DNA of 64,000 nt, taken from contig JAHNUO010000048.1 in assembly GCA_019787685.1 (NCBI GenBank), forward strand, positions 62,001-126,000, read 5' to 3'. The position numbers and the translations under genes were made by a program. The notes under the pieces are model-generated. The model did no database searches. It was not told where the DNA came from and saw only the letters and a program-made list of their open reading frames with translations. Below, piece after piece: positions 11,236 to 23,318 of this stretch (position 1 is the stretch's first letter; each line of letters opens with the position of its first letter). The stretch comes from Chiua virens. Its lineage: Eukaryota > Basidiomycota > Agaricomycetes > Boletales > Boletaceae.

Positions 11236-11745
11236 GCGGGAAGTGATGCCCCCGTCACCGGCAAGCACCGGGACAAAAACGGGAAGTGATGCCCCGCTGC
11301 TGGCAAGCACAAGGACGACAGTGGGGATGCCCCCATCGCCGGCAAGGATGAGGATGGCGATGGGAAGTAATGCCCCGTTGTCGACCAGCACGAGGATGAC
11401 GGTGGGAAGTGATGCCCCCATCGCTGGTAAGCACGAGGAAGACGGCGGGAAGTAATGCCCCGTCGTCGACCAGCACCAGGGCGACGGTGGGAAGTGATGC
11501 CCCCGTCATCGGCAAGCACGAGGACGACGGCGGGAAGTGATGCCCTGTTGTTGACCAGCACAAGGACGACGGTGGGAAGTGATGCCCCCACCGTCGGCAA
11601 GCACGAGGATGGCGGCAGGAAGTAATGCCCTGCCGTTGACCAGCACGTGGATGGCGATGGGAAGTGATGCCCCATCGCTGGCCAGCACAGGGATGACGAC
11701 GGGCAGTGATGCCCCTATTGCCGGCAAGCACCAGGACGGCGGTAG
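11236..11745. repeat. 42-43 bp minisatellite, about 12 copies
   Basis: Units begin GGGAAGTGATGCCCC or GGGAAGTAATGCCCC and end in GAGGACGACGGT-like sequence. Two sub-types tend to alternate: one with CGGCAAGCAC and one with CGACCAGCAC in the middle. Unit length is 42-43 bp with point variation between copies. Because 42 is divisible by three, long open frames run through it on the - strand, but these are a by-product of the repeat, not evidence of a gene. Confidence 0.9.
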
Positions 11746-14700
11746 GGAGGCTGTCAGCCAGTCCGAGATCATGCCAGGGGCATTGCAGACGAAGCGTTAG
11801 GACTCCTATCCTGCAGCCATTCGCGGCACTGCATGTTATTGAAGTAGGAGTAAATGAATGAAATACGGTGAGCTGGAAAAGATTCTTCCATCCTGCGGGT
11901 GGACTCGCGCACCTCGAACCTCTAACCCTGACCACGTGCTTCCATGGGTGCCGAAGGCTTAGGGGTGCGCGGTATGATTCTGCAGCCATAAGCTTCCTGG
12001 TTCTGAGCAAACCTAGATACTCATACTGCAGTCGGCTCCCTTGTAACCCTTACCCCTTATAACCCTTACTCCTTAATAACCCCTGCATTCCTGGGCCCCT
12101 AAGGCCCAGGTTTCAGAGGTGGGCAGAGTGCCAAAAAATGACGGATGTCTCGGACCGGTCAGAGTAGGTCGGATTTGAATTCTTTGTAGGATGGGCTGGG
12201 TTTCGTCGCTGCTCCGATTTCATCTGAGTCTCAACAGATCTAATCGGACGTTGTCGTCGGATGTTGTTTTCTTCTAGCTCTTCGTTTTTATCTCTTCGTC
12301 GTGATAGCTATCGCTGCAAATCGTATGTCTTTTGCCAATATCGTCTGTGTCTGAACGGATCTTGGATGCTGTTGTTTCCTTTTATAGCTTCGTTGCGATA
12401 GCTATTGTCATTTTCTCTTACTCTTATCTCTTTGTCGTGATAGCCATGGCAGCCCGAAGTGCGCCAATACCATGCATTACATCATAATTTGCTCTGCACG
12501 TCCCTCCGTACACCACTAAATCTGCCACAGACATGAAGCCTGCTATTTTTTTAACAATTTTGTTGGGTATATGTCCCAAGAGCATGCCGGAGGGACAACA
12601 TGCGTGAAAATTCTGTGTTTCAATACATCAAACTGCTCCTGTCTCGCGAACGGAACATACGCTGACTTCGACTAAGGTCCACAATGGTGTCAAAGATCGG
12701 AAATACACCGGTTGCTAGCTGTCTTGAACACTCTCGTTCTCTCACAAAAACATTCAAAAGTACGTACCTTTCTAATCCGCGTTTCCAATGAATCTTTCGC
12801 ATGCAGGCACATATCGATAAGAATGGTTGAAACGACAAAACGATGAATGGTGCGTATTTCAGGCTTGCAAGTCATAAGCCTCCTTTCGCATCAAATCCCG
12901 ACAACACAAATTCATATCGCAATCAGTGGAGCGGATATCACCTAGTGTATTTCAATTCACGCTTCGATATGTGTGTGATGATGATTAAAATTTTGCATTT
13001 GAATCACAAACGTACCGCAACGACAGGCTGTTTCACTTGTAATCCCAATTCCCTGATAAATCTGCTCGTCTAGACCTGTCCATAAATTTTTCAAATCATT
13101 CGTCTAAGTCGCAGTCTCACGACCGCCGGTCCCATGCGTCTTTCATTGCTATATGTAAACCTCCGAGTTGAGCTCATCGAAACATCACCTTGCACCCCTA
13201 CACTCGGGCCCTCATGGTGACCCACCATGATGTTGTAAAAGATGACTGTACGGTGCGACAACTTCTTGAAGTATGTATACAATCGCTTTCTCCACTATCG
13301 TACTATATATCTTTGTGCCTTTCTACAGAAAAGCGTGTTCCTTTGTACTTACTATGGAATCATATAGTCTATGTCCTGCTCCCTGTCCCGTGCAGTTTCA
13401 AGGGCCCTGTCCTTGTCATGATGCTGTCAAAATGCTGCCCACGCATATACACCCACGTAACGGGGCCACGTTCCGATGGAGGCCGTTCAATTTATTTCCC
13501 ACATTCTGGCAACGTCAGTTTATCACAATTGATTAACATTTATTATTCCTGCTCATGTTCTTTACAGGCTTATTGTTCACTCGGCTGATCTAGATGATTA
13601 AGTATATAAAATGTATCTACTGTCTTCAAAATCTTGCAGGTCGAACTGTGGTGTAGCGAGGCACGAGCACAGCCACAGTGCAAGGTCTTTGGACAAGCGA
13701 TGCAAGCGAGAGGCACCGCTTCCGCTTTTGCCTCCACCACGTCGCTCATCCACGTCACAGCACTCGCTGCTCATCCTTGCCCGTTTCAGCACACCCACCT
13801 GCCACTCCCTGGGCCTCCATGCCCCATTCCAGCTCCTTGCAGCTCACTCCCCTGCACTCACAGCTCACACATACCCGGCGGCCCAGGACCAGAGTCTTGC
13901 CCAAATCTCGCCCACCTAGTCCCTCTGCCTGCCTCTCCTCACAGCTCAAGGAGCGACTTCCAAAGATCATAAATTGCACAATGTGTTAGAATAGCATGTT
14001 ACATAATCTGTTTATCACTTGGGGTACAAAGCATGACTTTTTCTGAGTCCATTGACAATCTACACCCGAGTTGTGACTGCCATTATTTACTCAAGCAGGT
14101 GTAAGTTTCGTTTCGATCTTCAACGCAAGAAATCAACTGTCTCTATCATAACATGCATCTACTGTCTTGCTCGTGAATCGTACAATGTATTATTTATATT
14201 AACATGTTACATAATCAATTTATTGCTCGGGGTCCAGGTCTGCCCGCAGGGCTGTTAAATTTTCCTGACTCCCGAGTCTGTTCGCAGTAAATTCTGGCCA
14301 TACCCCATACCCCATAGCCGTTGGGATGGTGATAACCCTCAGGTCGCTGTATCAGAAAGTGCCAGGATTATAGAACCGTTGTATTTTGCTCATCCCCACA
14401 TGGCAATAATGACCCCACTCTTCAACAGAAGTCCTATAATGGTCATTTCAATGAGAAAAATTATATAATTTTGTCGAATTTGAGATACGATCACATGGTA
14501 ATTTATGGTAAGTCATTCCCGGCCGTGCAAAAAAGTTGCGACATACGCTTTAATCAAATTGACCTTTCCAAGCTTCTTAACCCCGCTTGCGAGGCACGCA
14601 GCATGTCTGAAGCAACTGACCAGGAGATTTGTGATGCTATCAAGGAGATTGGCACTCACTTTGCTCACATGTTGGAAATGATGTTGCGTAGGTTCAGTTG

Positions 14701-15083
14701 TGAAACACGTACGTAGGGCATGCAGAGCATGAATAATACCAAGATTACCATGACTAGCTATTTCACTCGTACATAACGCCCTTGCATTACCACTAAGCTG
14801 GTGGAGATACGTATATGAAAATTTGTCTTGTAATTAGTGACCTGTTGCATACCCCATACTCTCCCATAACCTGTGACTTATGACGACTCCCGAGGGGGTA
14901 TGGGTTATAAGGGAGTCGACTGTAGTGATGTTGCTGAGGAAGATAGCTGGTTACTGGTACTCCCTGAGCAATGCAATCACTGATCACTTTTGCAACTGAC
15001 GGTCATTCAGATATGATGCAGGACATATCTATCCAGTCATTCATCAAACCAAAGCTGCGAGCAACGAAAGGGATGAATGAGAT
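11746..15083. other. Long non-coding or unrecognised interval with a diverged dispersed repeat
   Basis: No gene recognised in about 3.3 kb. Around 12030-12060 lies a CAGTCGGCTCCCTTGTAACC-type block whose reverse complement recurs, diverged, at about 14890-14935 (GTTATAAGGGAGTCGACTG), followed in both by a CTGAGCAA/TTGCTGAG motif; this looks like a scattered inactive repeat in inverted orientation. A short open frame at 14471-14716 (+) has no recognised motif. Other open frames near 13600-13980 are low-complexity Ser/His/Pro-rich. Confidence 0.4.
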
Positions 15084-16420
15084 CTAGATTGAATTCATGA
15101 AGCTAATGCCATCTGGCCCGGATTCCACAACTGCGATGACCCTACGGCGTGCCTGCACTTCATCCGACGCAAACTTAGACATCTCGTGCAAGATCCATCC
15201 CGCCCGAGCCGTGTAAGGTTTGAAATGGTCTACGTGCACTATGGCACCGATGATGTCGATCTGGTTCTTTCCGTCTTCGAAGACCTGGGGGGCAGATAGG
15301 TGGCTGAACGCGAGCGCAATCGTAGCAAGATAAAATATTTGATCGAGAATTGCCTCCGCAGATGGTGGCGTCATGCCCGCTGCTCCCGTCACCGTGCGGA
15401 TGTTGTAAATGGCGTAGGATATTACTTGAAGAAGTGCCTCAGACTCCAAAAGGAGTGGCAAGACCGACAACGGACCTCTCGGATGTCAATCGACTGGGGC
15501 ACGATTGCAGGATCGGCCTCGCTTGTCGTCTTCTTCAACCGCGCCTGGGGTGCTGCTTTGACTTCTTCGCGTCTGTTTCGAGTGTGATGATAGCAAAAGG
15601 GGTGGGCTTCACCGTGCAGTTCATCTTTGAGCTCATAGATTCCTGCGTCAGCCGTGGCTTCTGGTGCTCTAAAGTTGGCGACTTAGGTGTTTCGGCCTCC
15701 CTGTCGACAAGTAAGTAGGCATCGACGACGCGAGGATAAACGGCTGCGAAATGGTTCCCTAATAACCGTCTTAGCTGGTGACAAATTTCAATAGGGAAAC
15801 ACTAAACCTACTGTGAGCCTGCGTGGATGTGATCGTATGAGTGGTGATGCGTGTATCTCCTTCAGGCTGATGCCGGGCTTCTTCCATGGCGAGTGTGATG
15901 TAAAAACACCCAGTCGATCTTGGTCGGATTGGGAACCTTGCTGGGAAGATCAGAGATGCGGGACGTGGAACCGTAGGTGTGGCTTTCACTGCGTCTTGGT
16001 GCGAGCAATTCGGCTGCAGCCATGAGTGATGGGCGTGTCGATGCCGAGTCGACTGCGAGTGAAGTCAAGAAGCCACTCGATGAGGACGACGGCGGCCTGC
16101 TCTCTGAAGGTGTCACACGCGTGGCGAATAGTGACGCCAAGCTTGACCTCGGAAATGGCCTGAGCTATAGCAGACGAGGGGCGTTGGTGTTCATGTCGAT
16201 GGCACGGGCCAAAGCAGTGGCTTCTTTCCTATCACGACTTGTAGCCTCGCAGATGAGCTGAATTACTTCGCCACAGAAATGCTTGTCGTCATTCCATACG
16301 ACGACGGAGTAGTGGTCTTTCTGCATAGGGTTGGCGGTGGGGAGAAGGCGGCGGTCAGCTTCATGGGAAGGCGCGCTTGGTTCGTCAGGAGAACAGTCGA
16401 GAGTTCTGGGGGACAGGCGG
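15084..16420 (-). pseudogene. ubr1: UBR1 (N-recognin E3 ubiquitin ligase) fragment, pseudogene
   Basis: Relic of UBR1, the E3 ligase of the N-degron pathway. The upstream part resembles the ClpS-like N-domain: DHYSVVVWNDDKHFCGEVIQ then LICEATSRDRKEATALARAI (about 16170-16330). After a frame change at about 16158 come AIAQAISEVKLGVTIRHACD and FREQAAVVLIEWLLDFTRSR (about 16060-16150), then VPNPTKIDWVFLHH near 15910. The downstream part (15084-15470) reads SYAIYNIRTVTGAAG, PPSAEAILDQIFYLATIALA and HFKPYTARAGWILHEMSKFA, as in the C-terminal region of UBR1. The large middle part, including the RING-like and substrate-binding regions expected between and before these blocks, is absent. Frameshifts near 16158 and 15905 and internal deletion make it a pseudogene. 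It has the same orientation as the AROM, Med12 and SYF1 relics. Confidence 0.7.
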
Positions 16421-17777
16421 TATGTCGACGTCGGACATGGACCTCGGGAGAGCTCTTGGGGACGCGTCAGGAGCAGGAGAGGTGTTACGATAGCTCCAGG
16501 TAGGAACTAGCGTGACCGCAAAAGCGCCAAGAATCAAGTGGCTGTGATAACTCAAACAACCACCACTTGATACGTGGTGCGCTGAAAGAGTTCAAGGTAG
16601 ACTGCAGTTAGCGAAGTGCTAGCGGCAGAATCAAGGATAGAACTCAGGCGTTGCTGAGAGCGTCCGGTTGGGAATCTATACCCGAGGGACCAAGGGACTT
16701 CCTCTGGAGTTGAGGTGGAAGGGCCTAGGCATTGGCCGTAGGTGTCGAGGGTCAAGGGTCAAGGAGGTCACAGGCGCTGTGGCGAGTGGAGCAGAGATAC
16801 TCAGCTAGATTGCGGAGATCAAGACTGGAGTACATGGGTATCTCTGCGAGGTATTTATACTACGAGAATCGTGCACGGACCAAGTAACTAAAAGGAGTAG
16901 GCCAGAAGGGCGGAAGGGCCAAGGGCCAAAAAGGGAGTGCATGATTTCCAAAAGGGGTGGCCAAGAAGAGCGGAACGGAACAAAGGGCCAAAAGGGAAAT
17001 CGTACGATGCGGAGGCAACGGATGATGACGAAGGTGAAATGACTAAGTGCAATGCCATCGGATGATGACGTGAAGGAGGAAGAGTAAGCATCGGGTGAAG
17101 CCGATGGTGGTTACATAATGTGAAATGCGTACGGATGAGCGCACGAAGATACCTAGGTATCGAGTGAAGCAAAGTAGTACAAGTGAAATAAGGAAAAGAA
17201 AGAAATCGTAACAAGAGGAAGCATTGAAGGGGCAATCTGGGTCTTGGAAGAGATGGTGGAGTGGACGCTGGATATTGCAACGCCAGGCTTTGGCATCACC
17301 GCAGTTGCAGCAACTGCCAAGTTGCTGGGCGATGAAGAAGTTGACGTGGTGGTCGTTGTGAGAGCTGGCGCAGAAGCAGCAACTACAAAGAACGCAGCTC
17401 TCATCGAGGGTGCAGTCTCTGAGGAGAGATGATGAGGTGAAAAGGGAGAAAGGGAGAAAGGCAGGATATGCACTTGCATTTGAAACAACTTTTGCTTTTG
17501 GTGAAGGTGTGACCACGAGGACGACCTGGCACCGTGGGATCCTCCGATCCTGCGCCGGCAAAACTGAGCTCCTAGTCAGCCTAGATCTGACCGAGGGTGG
17601 CATGCATGGGGAGACTCAAGTTTGAGAGTGGGAGGAAGAGGTGTGCGTGTTGGCCCCAGAAGGCGTCGCAGAGTTGTGAGAGGATCTCTGCGTGGGTTGC
17701 GGGAGTGAGCATGAATTTGCATGAACCGGGCATCATTTCAAGTGTGAAGCAGAGATGAGAGTAGATCGGTCGGTCGG
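16421..17777. other. Unrecognised interval, low-complexity open frames
   Basis: No conserved protein found. A purine-rich stretch at 16890-17000 contains imperfect repeats built on GGCCAAAAGGG. A TATTTATA sequence near 16851 could be a promoter of a degraded element. Open frames at 16888-17603 (-) and 17244-17432 (+) have repetitive composition and no motif. Confidence 0.35.
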
Positions 17778-18179
17778 TCACGCGGATTCTTCATCGGGAG
17801 GGAATTTCATGTTGAAGAACCCAATGAGACCAGACATAGTGGTAGACAACTGCTGCCCCTTCGAATGACTAATCTGGGCAGATTGGTGGGGGTCAGCTGG
17901 TTGATCTGGCGACCCCTTAGTCTCAAACCTTCCGTTTTGGTACCCTCGCAATACATATTTGCATTTTTGACACGCCAGAAAATTGTTCTTGAGAACCCCA
18001 TGATAAATCACCATCCCCTTCACATACGTGTGTGGCACATCAGCAGTGCTAATGGCTTGGTGGTGTACTAGTAATGTCATAACATATTCTTCAGATGCCC
18101 CTATTTTCACTTCTGGAAGGTGCGCAGGTGTCTCAGCTGTGCTGCATGGAACAAGTATGGGAATTCCATCAGGATGCAT
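17778..18179 (-). CDS. Unrecognised open frame, 133 residues
   Basis: A single open frame beginning MHPDGIPILVP and containing KNNFLACQKCKYVLRGYQNG. It includes a C-x2-C pair (ACQKCK) but no second metal-binding half. It lies downstream of, and on the same strand as, the dioxygenase-fold gene, so it could be a fragment of a neighbouring transposon-borne gene. Function unknown. Confidence 0.3.
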   Translation of the reverse strand: MHPDGIPILVPCSTAETPAHLPEVKIGASEEYVMTLLVHHQAISTADVPHTYVKGMVIYHGVLKNNFLACQKCKYVLRGYQNGRFETKGSPDQPADPHQSAQISHSKGQQLSTTMSGLIGFFNMKFPPDEESA

Positions 18180-18504
18180 GAGTTCGTGTTTCTTTATTCC
18201 CCCCTGTCTTCAGAGGTGCTTTAATCTCTTCTAGAGCACTTTGCCAGTCGGTATATAAAATGACATATGACATCATCGGCGTATATCATCAGGGCACCTG
18301 TACAGGACGCTAGTATGCCCTCTCATTCATTTGTTGACGCACTTCCAGGGCTCTTTATGAGGATCTGAAGCTGTGGGGAGTCAAATGAACATTCCAGCAG
18401 CATGGGAAATGTATTGGAAACTCAGAAGACTTTAAAAAACATACTATTGTAGCTTCCACAGCACATATGCAGATATTATAAGGAATAGAATATTCTAGTA
18501 CATG

Positions 18505-20643
18505 CTAGTTGGGGCGTATGAAGACTGCAGCAGGGGTAAAGAATCCATGTGCATCCTCTTGAAAGTTTGTAGCGGTATCAACACCTGCTTCTTTAGCCTC
18601 CTTAAGGCAGCGATGGCCCACACAGGCTGCTTGAATCATGCTTGCCTGGTTAAACCACACCAGGCTACCTCTTCCCTGGGCATCACTGTGCCATTTTGGA
18701 TACTTTCCTTGTTTTGTGATGTCTAGGAAGTCCTCAGAGCTGATCACCTCTAAATCTGGGAGGAAGGAGTGCAGGGGTGTGAAGGTGTGAAGGAAAAAGG
18801 CCCACATACCAGTGATGTCTATGTTAAAATGATAGAACAAAGCAGATGGATAGAGCAAAACTACTCCCAATGGCAGCTCAAGGATCACACGGAGTTCCCA
18901 AATCACAAGCCACGTCCTTTCTTTGGAGTTGAATGACTCTAGATCCACTTTGAGTTTAAAAGGAATCAGGAATAAGCTGCACCTACGTTTTTGGGAGTAG
19001 GCCATTAGTGCGCAGATCCCTCCTGCAATATTCTTGTGGTCTGCATGGGGAAGCGTGTGCACTCTGCCTGCACCCTCAGGTAGGGGTATGTTGGGGCAGA
19101 AGTTAAAAAAAAGGCCAAATTGGGCTTTGTAGCCCCTCTCCTTCCAAAAATCAACTGCAAACTTGTAGCGGGCAGCGCACTCAGGAAAGTGAAGCTCCAG
19201 CACCCGGCAAACGTGCTTTCTATCTAGAAAATGAGCAGCTGAGTGCTGCAGGAGCAAAACCCACTCATGTAAGGTTCTGAATCATTGGGGAGTTGATGAA
19301 ATCACCGGACTGCTTTTCATTCAGCCGATGCAACTCTGACAGAGTGGGGTCCTGAAAAAAGGACAAAGCTGTCACCATCAATGGCACAAAATGAATAAAA
19401 CAGGCCCACCTTTGTGTACTGGCGATGCAAACCAAGGAGAAAAGGCACATGGTTGCCCCGAGGATTTGACCCGTACCTCTCCCACAACTTTTTTCTTGAT
19501 ATCGGAATATCCCCGACAAGTTTTGCCAGTAAACTGTTGAGTTCAGCCGCATTCTCTATAGCAAAAGATGCCACCCAGCTGCGTAAAACCAGCAGATGGT
19601 GGTGCTGGTCAAAGATCAGCAGTGGCCGGTGCCTAGTGTTGATGAGTTTTGCCAGATGAAGGAAGAGAGAAAGAGAAAGAAGATTCACTCATCATAAGGA
19701 ATCCTTTGAAATGCCTTAAGCACGTACAGCACCTCCCCAGATTCAAAAAGATGCCGCATTTCCTGTTTTTCTGCTCGTGTCGACACCGTGCGGCCAACCC
19801 ACCCAGTTTTTGAGACTGGGGCGGAGCAAACGTCAACCGGGAGAGTCAAAACTTGCTTTGCCTGGAGGTTTTTTTCCACAGTGCAGCGAAGCCGCTGTGC
19901 AAGTGCAGCCTTGTCATGGAGCCTGTTATGCGAATGTCGTTGCTGACACCCCCTGCCAGTTCGGTTCTGAGGGCCATCAGCAGGGATCTGGGGTGTAGTT
20001 AAGATGCTGGTTGCTAGGGAATCGGGAGTCAAGATTCATGCGAGGAAACGACACCTCACTCACCCACGGAGGCAGGGTTGATCGCAGCACCACCAGCATG
20101 TGAGTTGTTGGGGGGGTTGGGTTGGAGATCCTTCTTGACACGCCTCTGCCTGCTTTTGCAACGGAATTGCCTGTGGTTCAGGGACTCTGGGGCGTCACCT
20201 GTAGTTTTAAGCCTGTTTGAAAAGATATGAAAAGAACTGAGCCCCATCACTCTGCATACCCACCTTTTTTGGGAGGGACTGGCCAGGGGGAACTGAGATG
20301 CTGTCCCGGGATGAACCTCAGGCTCCTGCCATGCCTGCTCCGCTTCTCTCCAGCAGACATGGCCTTTGAGTTGGGAGGCCTCCTCCTGCAGTGACTTCAG
20401 AATGGGGTCAGAGTCCTCCGGCTTAACAGGCGCAAGCGCAAGAACTGTGTTGCAAAAGATGTACGCCTCCTCTTCGCAGATTAACTTGAACTTGAAGTGA
20501 GTTGGCTCTTCATCCTCAGGTCGATCATCTTCATAAGCCTTGAGAAGACCTGCAAGGTCAATGTCCCTGAAAAAGAACTCCTCCTCTCTCTGACCTGCAG
20601 ATTCAACATCCATGCAGGAGAAGTTGTCGAGGAAATCACTCAT
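18505..20643 (-). CDS. Repeat-associated protein with a putative 2-oxoglutarate/Fe(II) dioxygenase fold (TET/JBP-like?)
   Basis: Multi-exon gene of about 600 residues, start ATG at 20641-20643, stop at 18505-18507. The N-terminus is acidic (MSDFLDNFSCMDVESAGQRE). Middle exons read VSKTGWVGRTVSTRAEKQEM, RHRPLLIFDQHHHLLVLRSW and ISRKKLWERYGSNPRGNHVP. The C-terminal exon (18505-19257) holds FGLFFNFCPN, then PHADHKNIAGGICALMAY with an H-x-D pair, then LELPLGVVLLYPSALFYHFN with a later His, and GRGSLVWFNQASM. The H-x-D...H spacing and the LYPSALF strand resemble double-stranded beta-helix dioxygenases; TET/JBP genes are known to expand with transposons in Agaricomycetes. That assignment is inference. 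A 1-nt frame change near 19280, between NSPMI and RTLHEWVLLLQ, suggests decay. An LTR-like sequence lies just upstream on the same strand. Confidence 0.55.
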
Positions 20644-20982
20644 TGCAGCAGTGTGCCGATGAAATGAGGTCGGGTGTGATAAATTTTGAGGCGCGGCGGC
20701 GGTCAGACAAAAAAGGAAATCAGTGCATCGTTGTAGAAAAGAAATAATAGGTGATAAGAAGAAAGGTGGGGCGATAGGTTCGTCCCAAGGGGGGTTATGT
20801 TTGAAGGGATGATGGATTCAGGTTTGTCTAAGAGTCCTAGAAGCTGCTGGACAATCCGGAATGAAAAGCGGTCGATATAAAAGTATCTGGGTGGAGGCGA
20901 AGCGATGAGAGTATTGATTTGAGTAGATGAGACGTCGAGGAACGATAGGACGAGGTAAAAGAGAAACTATCCAGCTCACTCA

Positions 20983-21382
20983 CGCACGGGAGAATAAACA
21001 GGAGATCTCCTGAACGCAGAAAGACAATATTTTTTTGTGTTAGAAACAGGGTTTTATAGTCCTGGGCATAACCCAGGACTGTTAAAGGTAATCCGACCCT
21101 AAGTAAGTGTACAGGATTGACGTAGGGTGAGTATGGAAAGAAGGGGGGTCAAACCTTGTAGATGACAAAGAAAGGGAAGGTGTTAGGATAGTAATGACGA
21201 AAGCACCGGATTGGATCGCGTTGACTCGGATTGGACTCGGATTGGACTCGGATGATCTGTAAATGCTAGGAATGAAACCAGGCTGGCACGAAGTCGATGG
21301 CGGATGAGACGGGAGATGATATGACATGATGAAGAGCGAGGAAAATGTATCCTACAACCGTAGGGAGTATCTAACTCCTACA
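20983..21382 (-). mobile_element. LTR-like sequence, possibly solo
   Basis: Read on the - strand, it begins TGTAGGAGTTAGATACTCC at 21382 and includes a TATA box (ACTATAAAACCC, about 21052) in a GGACT/AGTCC inverted-repeat setting. The element at 26.0-26.6 kb starts TGTAGGAGTC and also has ACTATAAAA. The outer end is supported by this shared terminus; the inner end is a guess. No second matching copy was found nearby, so it may be a solo LTR that now lies upstream of the dioxygenase-fold gene. Confidence 0.4.
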
Positions 21383-21535
21383 CCCGAGGGGAACTTGGAT
21401 GCCGACTGTCCTCAGTCAGTCACGTGATGTATGCACGAGCTGGGTTTGAAAACTGAACAATGTGCCACCGGACATTACTTGAACGCGTCGCGTCCACACT
21501 TCTCTTCCATTCTCTTTATCTTTTACACTTCCACT

Positions 21536-22822
21536 ATGTCGTATGCCGAGTCGATCCTCAAATATGTGGACACGCAGAAAGCGGTTGATCCGTACGAACC
21601 ACGCGTCTTCGCCGAGATGGAGCTGAAGCATGCGAACGGACGCGCCAGGGACTTCGCGAAGACGATCCCGGACGATAGGGAGGACCTGGCCGAGGAGCAA
21701 ATGATGTGGCGAGAGGAATGGGATGAGATCCTGGTACGTAGTTAACCGATCGCGTCTCGTCGTGTACTAACCGCGAACTATTTGTTTTTACAGAAACATC
21801 TCAGCGATTGTCTTCGACAGGCTCGGGACGCCGGCGTCGAGGCTCGGGTTGACAACGCAGTCACCCTCGCGATTCAAGAGTTGCAGAAGGTGATGGAACG
21901 GTGGGACGCGGCCAAGAAGCTACAAAAGGCGGCTGATGATGCGGCGAAGGCAACGGCAGCAGTGCACGAGAGTGAGGAACGAGAGGATGCAGGGGATGAG
22001 AAGACGCGAAGGAGGCGCGAGGAGAAGGGGAAAGCGCCAGAGGGGAGAGAGAAACAGAAGGTGCGTGTCCAGATACATATCCGGTATGCGCGATGCTAAC
22101 GAGGTTATACACACAGCGTCCTATCGTGATGGAGAACGAGTCGGAGGGCGAGGACGAGCCGATCATCGTCGAAAGCAGCACGGCCAAGAGCACACCGCCG
22201 ACCCATACTGATTCGCTGCAGGAGGAAGGCGACATCGACCACAAGGTGCCATGCGAGCGGTGCGAGGGCGCAGGGTACCCCTGCTTTGGGGTTCCTAGTC
22301 GTGTATGCAGACGCTGCAGAAAGGACCGCCAGAGCTGCACGTATTCAAGCGGACGTGGTGGCAAGAGGGCAAAGACGGATGGGAAGGCAGAAGCGACGAG
22401 GGTCCCAGGTGAGCAATAATGCATTGCTCATCAATCCGCGTGTATTAATACACGGTTTAGCTTCGCAAAAACCGGTGGTATTCGTACCACCGCGCCGACT
22501 GTTCGCGGAACCGTCCAATCCGGTTCCGGATACATGCAAGGCAAGGCCGAAGCCGCGTCCTAAGGCTAAGGCATCCATCGTGGACAATGAGGAGGAAGAG
22601 GATACGGGCCCCAAGAAGAAGCAGAAGACGTCGGGTCAAGACGGACCTATGCGCTCTCAGGTCGACGCGGCCAAACGGGCCATGCTCGCTATGGAGGCAG
22701 AGCTGCTCGCCTCCAAAACCGAGTACAAGACGCTTGAGATGCAGTTGGCGGATAAAGGGACAGCAATCGTGTCAAAGGAGGCTGAGTTGGAGAAGGTGAA
22801 GGCCGTACTACAGCTTCTGTAG
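21536..22822 (+). CDS. Cys-cluster, coiled-coil protein of a transposon-associated basidiomycete family
   Basis: Exons joined by short introns (donor near 21733, GTACGTAG; next exon from 21794) give about 370 residues starting MSYAESILKYVDTQKAVDPY. The N-terminal third is helical and charged; the middle is rich in Glu/Arg (HESEEREDAGDEKTRRRREE). A cysteine cluster follows near 22250-22340: CERCEGAGYPC, then VCRRCRKDRQSC, in a Zn2Cys6-like spacing but without the usual basic linker. The C-terminus is a coiled coil (MLAMEAELLASKTEYKTLEM) ending EKVKAVLQLL and TAG at 22820-22822. I recall similar proteins beside repeats in mushrooms but cannot name a function. Reading is open throughout, so it may be expressed. 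Confidence 0.6.
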
Positions 22823-23318
22823 ATAGAGTCGTCATTCCCGCTGTGTCGTAGTATAGCAATCGATCCGTGTCCTCTGTCCAATCCGGTCGCGATCCCTAAT
22901 TAAGCAACGAATGGAAAGTGATCAATAAAACGAAATGTGAGTGAAAAGAAACGAGAATAATTAATACGGGGTGCGGTTGTCCATCCGGCTTGTCTTCTTC
23001 GGTCATCTTTCGAGTCTATACCTGCACTAATCGCTTCACCGAGCGGCCGGATTGCATATGACAGTATTTGGTTTCAGATGAGAGAAAAGAAGTAGTAGCG
23101 AAAGTGAATATCTAAATAACAACGGTTATGATCGAAGACAAAGGAACTGGCAGTATACGAATGGTTTCGTTGTTTTATTTTTCTGTCTTGTTGTATTGAA
23201 GGAAAGAGTGTATCATATAAATTGTCTGTGTGTTTATCGGTGGTTTTCGTTGTTTTAGAGGCACCGGATCGAATCCCGGGGTAGAGACGGATACGTATCA
23301 TATGGCTGACTTTATGTT
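22823..23318. other. Non-coding interval between the Cys-cluster gene and the LTR remnant
   Basis: No coding exon recognised. A CCGG-ATCGAATC-CCGG hairpin at about 23265-23280 looks superficially like a tRNA T-arm, but no other tRNA arm is present. This interval should hold the 3' end of the LTR element, but I could not find a repeat matching its upstream LTR. Confidence 0.35.

Noticed and set aside
11255..12010. 251-codon open frame on the - strand
   Set aside because: It is produced by the 42-bp minisatellite, whose period is a multiple of three; the residues simply repeat and match no family.
16888..17603. Long - strand open frames as a gene
   Set aside because: Composition is Ser/Pro/Leu/His-rich, overlapping frames are equally open, and no splice pattern or family motif supports them.
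23261..23285. CCGGATCGAATCCCGG as a tRNA or primer-binding site
   Set aside because: Only a 4-bp hairpin is present, no other tRNA arms exist, and its position does not fit a primer-binding site next to the upstream LTR.
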